Of a stretch of DNA of 30,488 nucleotides, positions 17,835-25,550 are shown piece by piece; the stretch's first letter is position 1; every line of letters begins with the position of its first letter. Origin of the DNA: Bacillota bacterium. GTDB lineage: Bacteria; Bacillota; Clostridia; Christensenellales; Aristaeellaceae. The position numbers and the translations under genes were made by a program. Below the pieces are notes generated by a model. The model was not told the origin of the DNA. It made no database searches and was given only the letters and a program-made list of their open reading frames with translations. The stretch lies in the NCBI GenBank assembly GCA_023395615.1, contig JAEWYP010000077.1, forward strand, positions 1 through 30,488. Direction: 5' to 3'.

Positions 17835-19496
17835 ATGAAAAAGTTGCTTGCCCTGCTACTGTCTATCACGATGGTTCTGTCCTTCGGCACTTTCGCGCTT
17901 GCGGACGCTGGGTCCGAGCCCGATTGGACCGGCTACAACGATCTGATCGCGAAGATCAAATCCGACACCGATATGGCCGATCGCGTCACGCTGATGCACC
18001 AGGCGGAAGATCAGCTGATGGACACCGGCGCAATTGTGCCGCTGTACTACTACAATGATCTTTACATGGCCAAAGCGGACCTGAAGGGCTTCTACGCCAA
18101 CCTGTATGGCACGAAGTTCTTTATGCACTGCGAATACGGCGACAATTCCGTTCTGAAGATCAACCTGGCCTCCGAGCCCGCGAAGCTCGACCCGGCGCTG
18201 AACTCTTCTGTGGACGGCGCCTGCCTGGCTGCCAACAGCTTTGCTGGTCTGTACACCTATGACGCTGAGGGCAAACCCGCGCCCAACCTGGCGACCGGCT
18301 ACACCGTCAGCGACGACGGCCTCACCTATACCTTCACCATGCGTGATGGTCTGAAATGGAGCGACGGCTCTGAGCTCAGCGCCAAAGACTTCGAATACAG
18401 CTGGAAACGCGCTGCCTCCACCGCGACGGCTGCCGACTACAGCTATATGTTCAACGGTATTGCCGGCTTCCCGGACGACCTGAACGTGAAGGCTTCCGAC
18501 GACGGCAAGACCCTGACTGTTGTGCTGGCTGCCCCTTGCGCCTATATGCTGGACCTGGCCGCCTTCCCGGCGTATTTCCCGGTACAGAAGGCTGCTGTGG
18601 AAGCTGCTCCCGACAACGCCACCAACCCCGGCGCCTGGGCGCTGGAAGCTGGCTTTGTTTCCAACGGCGCTTACACCCTGCAGAGCTGGGTGCATAACCA
18701 GAGCATGACGTATGTGAAGAACCCCAACTACTGGGATGCCGCCAACGTGAAGATCGAAAAGCTTGAGTTCATGCTCAGCGATGACGATACCGCTATCAAG
18801 AGCGCGTACGACAAGGGCGACCTCGACTTCATCGATACGGTTCCTACGGATGAAATCGCGACCCTGAAGGACAACCCCGAGTTCCACGTCATCGGAACCC
18901 TGGGCACCTACTATGTTGCCTTTAACGTAAAGTCCAAGCTGTTCGACGGCAAGACCGTGGAGCAGGCTGCCGACATGCGCAAGGCGTTCTCCAAGCTGAT
19001 TGACCGTCAGTACATCATTGATACCGTCGGCCAGACCGGGCAGGAACTGGCGACCTCCTTCATTCCTTCCGGTATGCTCAACGGCAACGGCGGCGTATTT
19101 AAAGATGCCACCGCATGGAAGTATCCCAACGGTGCCGACGGCTACTATGCGCCCGAAGTGGATATCCCCGGCGCAGTCGAGCTGTTGAAGGCTGCCGGCT
19201 TTGAGTTTGACGATAACAACATGCTCAGTGCCAGCACCCCGCTGACTGTGGAATACCTCACCAACAACACTTCCGGTCACGTAGCGATCGCCGAGTGCAT
19301 GCAGCAGGATCTGGCGGCCGTGGGCATCACCATGACCATCAAGTCCATCGACTGGGCAGTGTTCCTGGACGAGCGCAAAGCGGGCCATTACGACTTCTGC
19401 CGTGAAGGCTGGCTGGCCGACTTCAACGACCCGATCAACATGCTTGAAATGTGGACGACCACCAGCGGCAACAACGACGCTCAGTTTGGCCGTTAA
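17835..19496 (+). CDS. oppA: OppA-family oligopeptide-binding protein with circularly permuted order
   Basis: 553-residue extracytoplasmic solute-binding protein (SBP_bac_5 family) that should deliver peptides to OppBCDF. Residues 1-24 are a signal peptide, with likely cleavage after FALA, and contain no lipobox cysteine. Residues 28-103 (DWTGYNDLIAKIK... AIVPLYYYNDLYMAK...) match the segment that normally ends OppA; E. coli OppA has SAIVPVYYYVNARLVK near its C-terminus. Residues 104 onward (VLKINLASEPAKLDPALN, then LKWSDGSELSAKDFEYSW) match the normal N-terminus, and the chain stops at NNDAQFGR, exactly where the moved segment would follow. Total length is normal, so nothing seems lost. AAGGAGG lies 7 bases before the ATG and a terminator follows the stop, so both ends look functional. 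The alternatives are a misassembly or an inactive rearranged copy. Confidence 0.85.
   Translation: MKKLLALLLSITMVLSFGTFALADAGSEPDWTGYNDLIAKIKSDTDMADRVTLMHQAEDQLMDTGAIVPLYYYNDLYMAKADLKGFYANLYGTKFFMHCEYGDNSVLKINLASEPAKLDPALNSSVDGACLAANSFAGLYTYDAEGKPAPNLATGYTVSDDGLTYTFTMRDGLKWSDGSELSAKDFEYSWKRAASTATAADYSYMFNGIAGFPDDLNVKASDDGKTLTVVLAAPCAYMLDLAAFPAYFPVQKAAVEAAPDNATNPGAWALEAGFVSNGAYTLQSWVHNQSMTYVKNPNYWDAANVKIEKLEFMLSDDDTAIKSAYDKGDLDFIDTVPTDEIATLKDNPEFHVIGTLGTYYVAFNVKSKLFDGKTVEQAADMRKAFSKLIDRQYIIDTVGQTGQELATSFIPSGMLNGNGGVFKDATAWKYPNGADGYYAPEVDIPGAVELLKAAGFEFDDNNMLSASTPLTVEYLTNNTSGHVAIAECMQQDLAAVGITMTIKSIDWAVFLDERKAGHYDFCREGWLADFNDPINMLEMWTTTSGNNDAQFGR
17913..18180 (+). repeat. Direct repeat bounding the transposed segment in oppA
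   Basis: TCCGAGCCCG occurs at 17913-17922 and again at 18171-18180, both in the same frame (encoding SEP). The start-to-start distance is 258 bases (86 codons), and the block between them contains the displaced C-terminal segment. Such a microhomology is what a recombination or template-switch event would leave, though a chance match of 10 bases in this codon-biased gene is possible. Confidence 0.5.
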
Positions 19497-19520
19497 CCTT
19501 TCAAAACCTCAACCCTTCGC

Positions 19521-19551
19521 ACCGCCGGGCCTTTATGGCCCGGCGGTTTTC
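19521..19551 (+). terminator. Intrinsic terminator of the opp operon
   Basis: ACCGCCGGGCC (19521-19531) and its exact complement (19537-19547) surround TTTAT, followed by a short T-run. It begins 24 bases after the oppA stop codon. Confidence 0.85.
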
Positions 19552-19601
19552 CTGTGTGACGTTCGATCCGGTTGATGGGATTCTTTTGCTGATGCCGATG
19601 A

Positions 19602-19630
19602 TTGCGGCATTCCCGGCAACATGATATAAT
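19602..19630 (+). promoter_or_regulatory. Sigma-A type promoter for the rRNA methyltransferase
   Basis: TTGCGG (19602-19607), a 17-base spacer and TATAAT (19625-19630), 23 bases before the start codon. Confidence 0.7.
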
Positions 19631-19653
19631 GCCAGAGCGACAGGAGGATGAAT

Positions 19654-20826
19654 ATGGCAACGGCAGTGCTGCATAAAGGCAAAGAACAGCGTGTATACGG
19701 GGGACATCCCTGGGTGTTTTTAAGTGATATTGACCGTGTGGAAGGGGAAAACGCCGCTGGCGGCGTGGTCCGCGTCCACAGTTCACGCGGGCAGTTTTTA
19801 GGTATGGCGGTCTACAATCCACGGTCGCAGATTGCGCTGCGCTTTGTAAGCCGCAGGGACGAGCCGATTGACCGCGCGTTTATTTTCGGCCGTGTGGAAA
19901 GGGCGTTGCACTACCGGCGCGCTTTTGCGGATTTAAGAAGCTGCCGGCTGATTTTTGCCGAAAGCGACGGCCTGCCCGCGGTGATTGCGGATGCGTTCGG
20001 CGACGTGATTGTGCTTCAGGTGCTCTGTCTGGGCATGGAAGCTTTCAAACGGGATATTGTGGACGCGCTGGTGGAGCAACTTCATCCGGCGGGGATTTAT
20101 GAGCGCAACGACGTGCCTGTACGCGAGCTGGAAGGGCTTCGGCAGCAAACCGGTCTGCTGTATGGGCAGGTGCCGGACCGCGTGGAAATGACGGAGAATG
20201 GCGTTCGTTTCTGGGTGGATGTAAAGCAGGGCCAGAAAACAGGGTATTTTCTGGACCAGAAGGAAAACCGCGCGGCGATTGCGCCGTTTGCCAGAGACGT
20301 GCGGGTGCTGGACTGCTTTACCCATACGGGCAGCTTCGCCCTGCACGCGGCGCATTACGGCGCACAGGAGGTAACCGGCGTGGATATCAGCCAGTTTGCC
20401 TGTGACTGTGCCACGGAAAATGCACGCCTGAACGGACTGGAAGAGCGGGTACGGTTCGAGTGCGCCAATGCGTTCGATTATCTGCGCGCGGCACAGGACC
20501 GGCACGAGCAGTTTGATATGGTGGTGCTGGACCCGCCCGCCTTTACCAAAACCCGCTCCGCTGTCCCCGGCGCTCTGCGCGGGTACAAAGAGATTAACCT
20601 GCGCGGAATGAAGCTGGTACGCGACGGCGGATACCTGGTCACCTGCTCCTGCAGCCAGCATGTGGTGCCGCTGATGTTTCAGCAGATGCTGCTGGACGCG
20701 GAGAAGGATGCGCGGGTGCAGCTGAGGCAGGTCGAGTTCCGCACGCAGGGACGCGATCATCCGATCCTGACAGCTTCGCCGGAAACGCAGTATCTGAAAT
20801 GCGGAATCTATCAGGTGTACAAATAA
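19654..20826 (+). CDS. rlmI: RlmI-type class I rRNA (cytosine-C5) methyltransferase
   Basis: 390-residue SAM-dependent methyltransferase of the RlmI/RlmO type, which in E. coli modifies C1962 of 23S rRNA. A PUA-like RNA-binding domain occupies about 1-75 (GKEQRVYGGHPWVF...). The SAM-binding loop is VLDCFTHTGSFALHAA, the acidic ribose-binding residue sits in GVDIS, motif IV is VLDPPAF and the cysteine motif is TCSCSQH. Another nearby motif, GYFLDQKENR, is typical of the family. The exact target base is inferred from the family. ATG 19654 is chosen over ATG 19648 because AGGAGG (19642-19647) is then 6 bases away instead of adjacent. It is monocistronic, with its own promoter and terminator. Confidence 0.88.
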   Translation: MATAVLHKGKEQRVYGGHPWVFLSDIDRVEGENAAGGVVRVHSSRGQFLGMAVYNPRSQIALRFVSRRDEPIDRAFIFGRVERALHYRRAFADLRSCRLIFAESDGLPAVIADAFGDVIVLQVLCLGMEAFKRDIVDALVEQLHPAGIYERNDVPVRELEGLRQQTGLLYGQVPDRVEMTENGVRFWVDVKQGQKTGYFLDQKENRAAIAPFARDVRVLDCFTHTGSFALHAAHYGAQEVTGVDISQFACDCATENARLNGLEERVRFECANAFDYLRAAQDRHEQFDMVVLDPPAFTKTRSAVPGALRGYKEINLRGMKLVRDGGYLVTCSCSQHVVPLMFQQMLLDAEKDARVQLRQVEFRTQGRDHPILTASPETQYLKCGIYQVYK

Positions 20827-20831
20827 ACAGT

Positions 20832-20862
20832 CCCCCGTCGGCGGCGCATCCGTCGGCGGGGG
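20832..20862. terminator. Terminator between convergent genes
   Basis: CCCCCG (20832-20837) pairs with CGGGGG (20857-20862), extended inward by TCGGCGG and CCGTCGG with wobble pairs around CGCAT, and followed by TTATTT on the plus strand. It lies between the methyltransferase and the convergent GNAT gene, and on the minus strand is followed by a T-rich stretch too. Confidence 0.75.
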
Positions 20863-20888
20863 TTATTTCTCCTCTGCGATATCCGGTT

Positions 20889-21332
20889 TTATCGTTTTGC
20901 TGGGGCAGGATATTTCTGCAGAGGGTCGCGTACCATCAGGCGATCGTTGACGCCATAAAAACCCACTTTGGTATATAGCCCGGCGGCAGTGCTGGTGAGA
21001 AGCATCCCCTTACCACGGCACGTTTTTACGTCGGACAGGGCAAAGCGAACCAGCGCAAGCCCCAGCCCCTGACCGCGCACTTCTTCCACCAGGATAACAT
21101 CCGACAGATAGTAGACGGTTGCCCGGTCGCTGGTGACACGGAGAAAGCCTACCAGCCTGCCGGAAGGGTCGAAAACGCCGTAAGGATAGGAATGGCGCAA
21201 GGAAAGGCGGTTCGTCCCGGGGTCGCGCTCTTTTGCCCAGTAAGTGAGCTGTAAAAGCGACAGTACCTCCCGGTTGTGAAAACGCCAGCGTTTGTTGCTT
21301 AGGATAAATCCGTTCAGGTGCTGATCTTTCAT
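20889..21332 (-). CDS. GNAT-family N-acetyltransferase
   Basis: 147-residue acetyltransferase. The acetyl-CoA pyrophosphate-binding motif A is VRGQGLGLALVRFAL (about residues 86-100), preceded by the strand YYLSDVILVEE and followed by GLYTKVGFYGVNDRLM, typical of GNAT enzymes acting on small molecules or proteins. The substrate is unknown. Its ATG overlaps the stop of the TraB-like gene in an ATGA arrangement, making it the last gene of a four-gene operon. Confidence 0.85.
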   Translation of the reverse strand: MKDQHLNGFILSNKRWRFHNREVLSLLQLTYWAKERDPGTNRLSLRHSYPYGVFDPSGRLVGFLRVTSDRATVYYLSDVILVEEVRGQGLGLALVRFALSDVKTCRGKGMLLTSTAAGLYTKVGFYGVNDRLMVRDPLQKYPAPAKR

Positions 21333-22312
21333 GGGTTCGCCTCCCCGGTTGTGCCGGTTTCCATTGGAATTTGTTCCACAGTATAGCCAAGGGCTTGCAG
21401 CCTTGCAACGATCCCATCCTGTGGTAATACCAGATGCAGAAGCCCGACGGTGACGAAGGATGTACCATCCTCTTGGAGCATTTTATTCAACCGCGCGGTC
21501 ATCGCCTCGTTACGGTTGGTAATCAGCTTCGTGTGATATTCCCGGCATACGGTTTCATAACCGGGTTCCAGATAGCTTTGCAGGTATTGGCTGGAGAAAG
21601 CAGCCGCGTCGCCCTGCCGCCACCAGCCCGGCCACAGAGAGATGGAAGCATCCATGCCGGTTACAGCGGAAGGGTTCAGGATGGTATCACACTCTGATTT
21701 AAGCAGATAACGTTTCAGATCATCACTGAAGCCTTCCAGAATATCTGTTTGCTCCATGGCGGTTTCCAGATAGGCGAAGGGTTTGCCTGCTTTTTGACCA
21801 TACGCCTGCACCTGTTGTTCTACCCCCAGGGAAAGCGCGGTGTTTACGTTCGTACTCCCCAGCTCCGCTGCGGTGGAATAAACGGCCAGCGTGTTAATGA
21901 CCGCCCATGGTTTCAGCCCATCCAGCGAGGAAAGCGGAAGGCTTAATTTTTCGCAGACCTGCGAAATTTCTTCGTAAAGGGATTCTCCCACTGAATCTTT
22001 CAGCGTTTGCCCTTCCGGAAGCGCCATACGGGCCTTGAGCTGCGCAACGGCGGTATCCGAGGAGGTATCGCATTCGAAAACGAAAGTATCCGCCTGCGCC
22101 ATGGCGTCGCGAATGCTTGCCCCAAAGGGGTACATGTCCTGTGTGCCAATGTGAATGGAACCCAACAGGTACATCTCTCCCTGCCCGCCGCTGACACGAT
22201 ACAATACGCCTCTGCTCCCTTCCGCCGGATGGGTAAGCGCCCAACTGATAATACCCGTAAGAATGGCCGCGGCAACCGCTGCAAACCATAACCATTTCTT
22301 TCTGTTTCGCAT
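21329..22312 (-). CDS. TraB/GumN-family membrane-anchored protein
   Basis: 327-residue protein with an N-terminal membrane anchor (about 7-26) and an extracellular TraB/GumN domain. The first hallmark is LLGSIHIGTQDMYP (GSIHIG, 51-56); the second is near GVEQQVQAYGQKAGKP, and the third reads VTVGLLHLVLPQDGIVARL, where family members usually have GxGHLxG, so the first glycine pair is altered while the histidine is kept. The family has been proposed to contain metalloproteases, but its activity is not settled. ATG 22312 follows GGAGG located inside the end of the helicase gene, 2 bases after that gene's stop, which implies coupling. Confidence 0.85.
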   Translation of the reverse strand: MRNRKKWLWFAAVAAAILTGIISWALTHPAEGSRGVLYRVSGGQGEMYLLGSIHIGTQDMYPFGASIRDAMAQADTFVFECDTSSDTAVAQLKARMALPEGQTLKDSVGESLYEEISQVCEKLSLPLSSLDGLKPWAVINTLAVYSTAAELGSTNVNTALSLGVEQQVQAYGQKAGKPFAYLETAMEQTDILEGFSDDLKRYLLKSECDTILNPSAVTGMDASISLWPGWWRQGDAAAFSSQYLQSYLEPGYETVCREYHTKLITNRNEAMTARLNKMLQEDGTSFVTVGLLHLVLPQDGIVARLQALGYTVEQIPMETGTTGEANP

Positions 22313-22314
22313 GG

Positions 22315-24696
22315 TTACTCCTCCAAACGGTTCAGCGCATAGGCTGCCTGTGCAATGGTGCCGCCCCGGAAATGCCATTCCGGAGGCAGCAACCGCAGAT
22401 AACGGGAATCAAAATACCGGTCGTCCAGTAAAAGCACAAGCCCTTTATCTTTCTCGGTGCGGATCACGCGCCCCGCGGCCTGCGAGACTTTCTGCATAGC
22501 GGGGATGATCCACGCGTAGAGGAAACCGTCGCCGAAGCGTTCCTCATAATACGCTTGCAGGGTTTTCAGCCGCAGGGAAGGCGTGGGCAGACCCACGCCG
22601 ACGATGATGGCGCCGATCAGCTGTTCCCCCGGGAGATCAACGCCTTCCGAAAACAGGCCGCCCAGCACGCAAAGGCCAAGGCACGGCCCTTCATCTTTTG
22701 TGAATACCTCCATGAAGGCGACGCGGGCGTCTTCGTCCATCGCCTTATCCTGCACAAACAGCGGGGGAAGTGTACAGGCCGATAACTGCTCCTGCACCAG
22801 CCGCAGATACGCATAGCTGGGGAAATAAGCGATGTATTTTCCGGGCCGCGCGGCAACGGCTTCGGCGATGCAGCGGGCCACCTGCTCCGCGCTGGCTTCA
22901 CGGTAGGCATAGCGGGTTTGCACCCGTTTGCGGATCACAGCCAGCCGCTCCGGTGGAAAGGGAGAAGATAAGGAAAAACACGCGTCCTCCTCCGTGCCGC
23001 CTAACAACTGTCGCATGGCGGGCAGGGGGGAGAGTGTCGCGGAGAAAAATACCGCGCCTCGCAGTCCTTTGGTGGTGGTGGCAATCACTTCCGCAGGGGA
23101 CAGGCAGTACAGCTCCAGCAGCCGCTCGCGCCCCTTGCAGGTGAGCAGTACGGCATACCGGTCGCTAAAATGCTGTGCCGCGTAAGAAAACACACACAGT
23201 TTGCGAAGCATTTCTCCGGCGGCCTTTCGGCATTCGCTGCCGGGCAGCGGTGTGTACAGCAGATTGGCAGTCGCTTCGCACACAGCCTGTGCGGCGGCGA
23301 CAACCGCTTCCGGCGGCTCGGTCAGTCGCGATTCCTGCTCGGCCCCTTCGGGAGGCGCGGAAGATTCCGTACCTTCCGGATTTGCATTCCCGGCATCAGC
23401 ATCTTCCCGCACATCCGGGTCTGCCTCATGGAATCCGGTCGCCCGAAGGGCGGCCAGCAACTGCGACAACAGTTTGTAACAGGGGTGTCTGCGTCCCAGC
23501 GACTTACCGATCAGCGCCCGGTACGCGCGCAGCTCCCGGCTGTCCAGCGTACCGGACAGATTGTCTGTCATCCGGGACAGCAGATGATGCGCCTCGTCCG
23601 TCAGCAGGGTAAAATCCCGGCGCTGCCGAAAAACGCGGGCAATCTGTACGAACGGGTCGAATGCGAAATTAAGGTCCATCAGCACCACGTCCGCCAGTTC
23701 GGTACAGGAAAGCGCCAGTTCGAAAGGGCAAACGCAAAACTCGTCCGAGACAGCGGATATGCGTTCGTCCGTCCAGAGTGCGTCGGTCTGCATCAGCCTG
23801 CGAAGCGCGTCCGGCTGGCGGATAAAATGCCCCTTTGCGCGCGGACAATCGTCCGGGTGGCAGCGCGCGGGGGAAGGACAAAGCTTGTCCTTGGCCAGCA
23901 GGGTCATCACGCGGGCGCGCATCCCCTGCGAGCGCATCCGTTCCAGCGCGTTCAGCGGGCTTTGCCGGGCGGTGGTGCGGGCGGTCAGGTAAAAAATCTG
24001 CCGGGTTTTGCCTTCGCCCAGCGCTTTCAGGGCGGGAAACAGCACCGCCGCGCTTTTTCCCGTGCCCGTGGGCAAGGTGGCGAACAGCCGTTTTTTCCGC
24101 ACGATGGCGGTGTAAACCTGCGCGGCCAGTTCGTGCTGCCCCGTGCGGTACGCGTCGAACGGAAACGGCATGGCGCGCAGGCTTGCGTCCCGCACCCGAC
24201 GGTGCTCCCGTTCCTCAACGGCGAAAGCCAGCCATGGCGTAAGCAACGTCTGTAAAAAGCGGGACAGCGAAGGGCGATCGGCAAGCTCGGTAAAAACCCG
24301 CATGGGTTCGCCCGCCTCGTTTACGTAAACCACGCGCAGTTCCACGGTTGCCGAAGCGGTGGCAAGCAGCGCCCCGTACAGCCGGGCCTGCGCCAGATGT
24401 TCCGGCAGAGGGGCCTCCGGTGGACGGCCGCACAGCTTGATTTCTTCCACGCAGGGCGGGTCGCCCTCGCGGAAGGCATCCATCCGGCCGAAAACCGTCA
24501 CCGTCTCCTGATCCAGCTCAACGATGTCGCTGACCGGCTTTTCGGTTTCAAACTCGTCCGCCTGCGCGCTTTCGCGGGCCTGATGTGCGCGGGTGCCCGC
24601 CAGCATTTCCGCCGTGCCCGCGCCGGGGGTAATGTCCGGCGAAAAATAGGAGAAGGCCACCAGCGTGCGGACCGATACTTTGAACGTCGCTTCCAC
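22315..24696 (-). CDS. XPD/DinG-like iron-sulfur helicase fused to an N-terminal PD-(D/E)XK nuclease
   Basis: 793-residue SF2 helicase. The first 170 residues look like a Cas4/RecB-type PD-(D/E)XK nuclease: H38 in AGTRAHQ, D73 in VFGRMDAF, and E85-I-K87 in VEEIKL, followed by a Q/Y-containing helix (LAQARLYGAL). The helicase follows, with Walker A PTGTGKS (209-215), a probable 4Fe-4S cluster at C273, C279, C284 and C321 or C323, the DEAH box at 367-370, and motif VI QAAGRVIRTEKDKG. Such enzymes unwind DNA 5' to 3' and likely act in repair of damaged or branched DNA. An Ala/Glu/Pro-rich insertion lies around 425-460. The GTG start has GGGGGAGG 7 bases upstream. Confidence 0.88.
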   Translation of the reverse strand: MEATFKVSVRTLVAFSYFSPDITPGAGTAEMLAGTRAHQARESAQADEFETEKPVSDIVELDQETVTVFGRMDAFREGDPPCVEEIKLCGRPPEAPLPEHLAQARLYGALLATASATVELRVVYVNEAGEPMRVFTELADRPSLSRFLQTLLTPWLAFAVEEREHRRVRDASLRAMPFPFDAYRTGQHELAAQVYTAIVRKKRLFATLPTGTGKSAAVLFPALKALGEGKTRQIFYLTARTTARQSPLNALERMRSQGMRARVMTLLAKDKLCPSPARCHPDDCPRAKGHFIRQPDALRRLMQTDALWTDERISAVSDEFCVCPFELALSCTELADVVLMDLNFAFDPFVQIARVFRQRRDFTLLTDEAHHLLSRMTDNLSGTLDSRELRAYRALIGKSLGRRHPCYKLLSQLLAALRATGFHEADPDVREDADAGNANPEGTESSAPPEGAEQESRLTEPPEAVVAAAQAVCEATANLLYTPLPGSECRKAAGEMLRKLCVFSYAAQHFSDRYAVLLTCKGRERLLELYCLSPAEVIATTTKGLRGAVFFSATLSPLPAMRQLLGGTEEDACFSLSSPFPPERLAVIRKRVQTRYAYREASAEQVARCIAEAVAARPGKYIAYFPSYAYLRLVQEQLSACTLPPLFVQDKAMDEDARVAFMEVFTKDEGPCLGLCVLGGLFSEGVDLPGEQLIGAIIVGVGLPTPSLRLKTLQAYYEERFGDGFLYAWIIPAMQKVSQAAGRVIRTEKDKGLVLLLDDRYFDSRYLRLLPPEWHFRGGTIAQAAYALNRLEE

Positions 24697-24742
24697 CGGT
24701 GAGCCTCCCCCCGTTACAATTGTCGCCCTGAAGGACCGCGCA

Positions 24743-25429
24743 CTAATCCCTGCGGTTGCGGGAAATCAGCAGCAGGCGGAGCAGTTGCAGCAGGCTGGTG
24801 ATCGCCGCCGCCACATAGGTTAGCGCAGCCGCGTCCAGCACGGCGCGCACGCCCTTTAGCTCGGTCTCCGTTACGGCGCCGCTTTCGGAGAGCATCGAAA
24901 GCGCGCGGTGGCTGGCGTTAAACTCCACCGGCAGGGTGATGAGCGAGAACACCAGCGTGAGGGAAAAACAGACGATGCCAATCGTTACCAGTGGCTGCCA
25001 GGAGAAAATGATGCCCAGCAGAAACAGCGGGAAGTATGCGTTGCTGCCGATATTGACCACGGGCACTATGGCCGAGCGCAGTTTGAGCGGGCCATAGTCA
25101 TGCTTTTTCTGCATGGCATGGCCGCATTCGTGCGCCGCGATGCCGATGGCGGCAATGCTGTCGGAACCGTATACACCCTGCGAAAGGTGCAGCACGTTGG
25201 AACGGGGATCGTAATTATCGGTCAGCTCGCCCGCGACCGGCTCGATAGGGATTGAACCGATTCCGTCCGCGGCAAGCAGCTGCCGGGAAACCTGCTCGGC
25301 AGTCTGCCCGCGGGAAGTGCTGATTTTTCTGTATTTCTGGAAGGCGGATTTCACTTTGTACTGCGCCCAAAGCCCCAACAGCAGACCGGGCAGGAGCAGA
25401 AGATACGTCCAGTCGAAATAATACGGCAT
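24743..25429 (-). CDS. YugP-like membrane zinc metallopeptidase
   Basis: 228-residue membrane protein resembling B. subtilis YugP. The zinc site is HECGH (100-104), flanked by IAAIGIAAH and AMQKKHDYGPLKLRS. A first helix spans about 7-22, and three more hydrophobic segments follow the active site, with the family's characteristic NASHRAL downstream. The substrate is unknown. ATG 25429 is preferred because GGAGG lies 6 bases upstream; an in-frame start 15 bases earlier has no site. It is probably the first gene of the operon that continues with the nuclease-helicase, 46 bases downstream. Confidence 0.88.
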   Translation of the reverse strand: MPYYFDWTYLLLLPGLLLGLWAQYKVKSAFQKYRKISTSRGQTAEQVSRQLLAADGIGSIPIEPVAGELTDNYDPRSNVLHLSQGVYGSDSIAAIGIAAHECGHAMQKKHDYGPLKLRSAIVPVVNIGSNAYFPLFLLGIIFSWQPLVTIGIVCFSLTLVFSLITLPVEFNASHRALSMLSESGAVTETELKGVRAVLDAAALTYVAAAITSLLQLLRLLLISRNRRD

Positions 25430-25468
25430 AAAGCACCTCCACAAACGATGTAAACCGTGTTATGATCT

Positions 25469-25493
25469 TTACGGTGAGTAAATCGCCGTAAAA
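25469..25493. promoter_or_regulatory. Inverted repeat, candidate operator between divergent genes
   Basis: TTTACGG (25469-25475) and CCGTAAA (25487-25493) are exact complements 11 bases apart. The repeat lies just downstream of the likely -10 box of the minus-strand operon and upstream of the flavin reductase gene, where a dimeric repressor could control one or both. Confidence 0.35.
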
Positions 25494-25496
25494 ACA

Positions 25497-25524
25497 GCAT
25501 ACACTATTTTTGCGGAAATTCAAG
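25497..25524 (-). promoter_or_regulatory. Candidate promoter for the protease-helicase operon
   Basis: On the minus strand, TTGAAT (25524-25519), a 16-base spacer and TATGCT (25502-25497), about 70 bases before the YugP-like start. Confidence 0.4.
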
Positions 25525-25550
25525 CCGGACTGTGAAAGGAGCGGATCCAC

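Noticed and set aside
17856..19388. Long open frame (510 codons) on the minus strand across oppA
   Set aside because: Antisense of a clear binding-protein gene; the product is compositionally odd, matches nothing and has no ribosome binding site. Such frames are common in GC-rich genes with strong codon bias.
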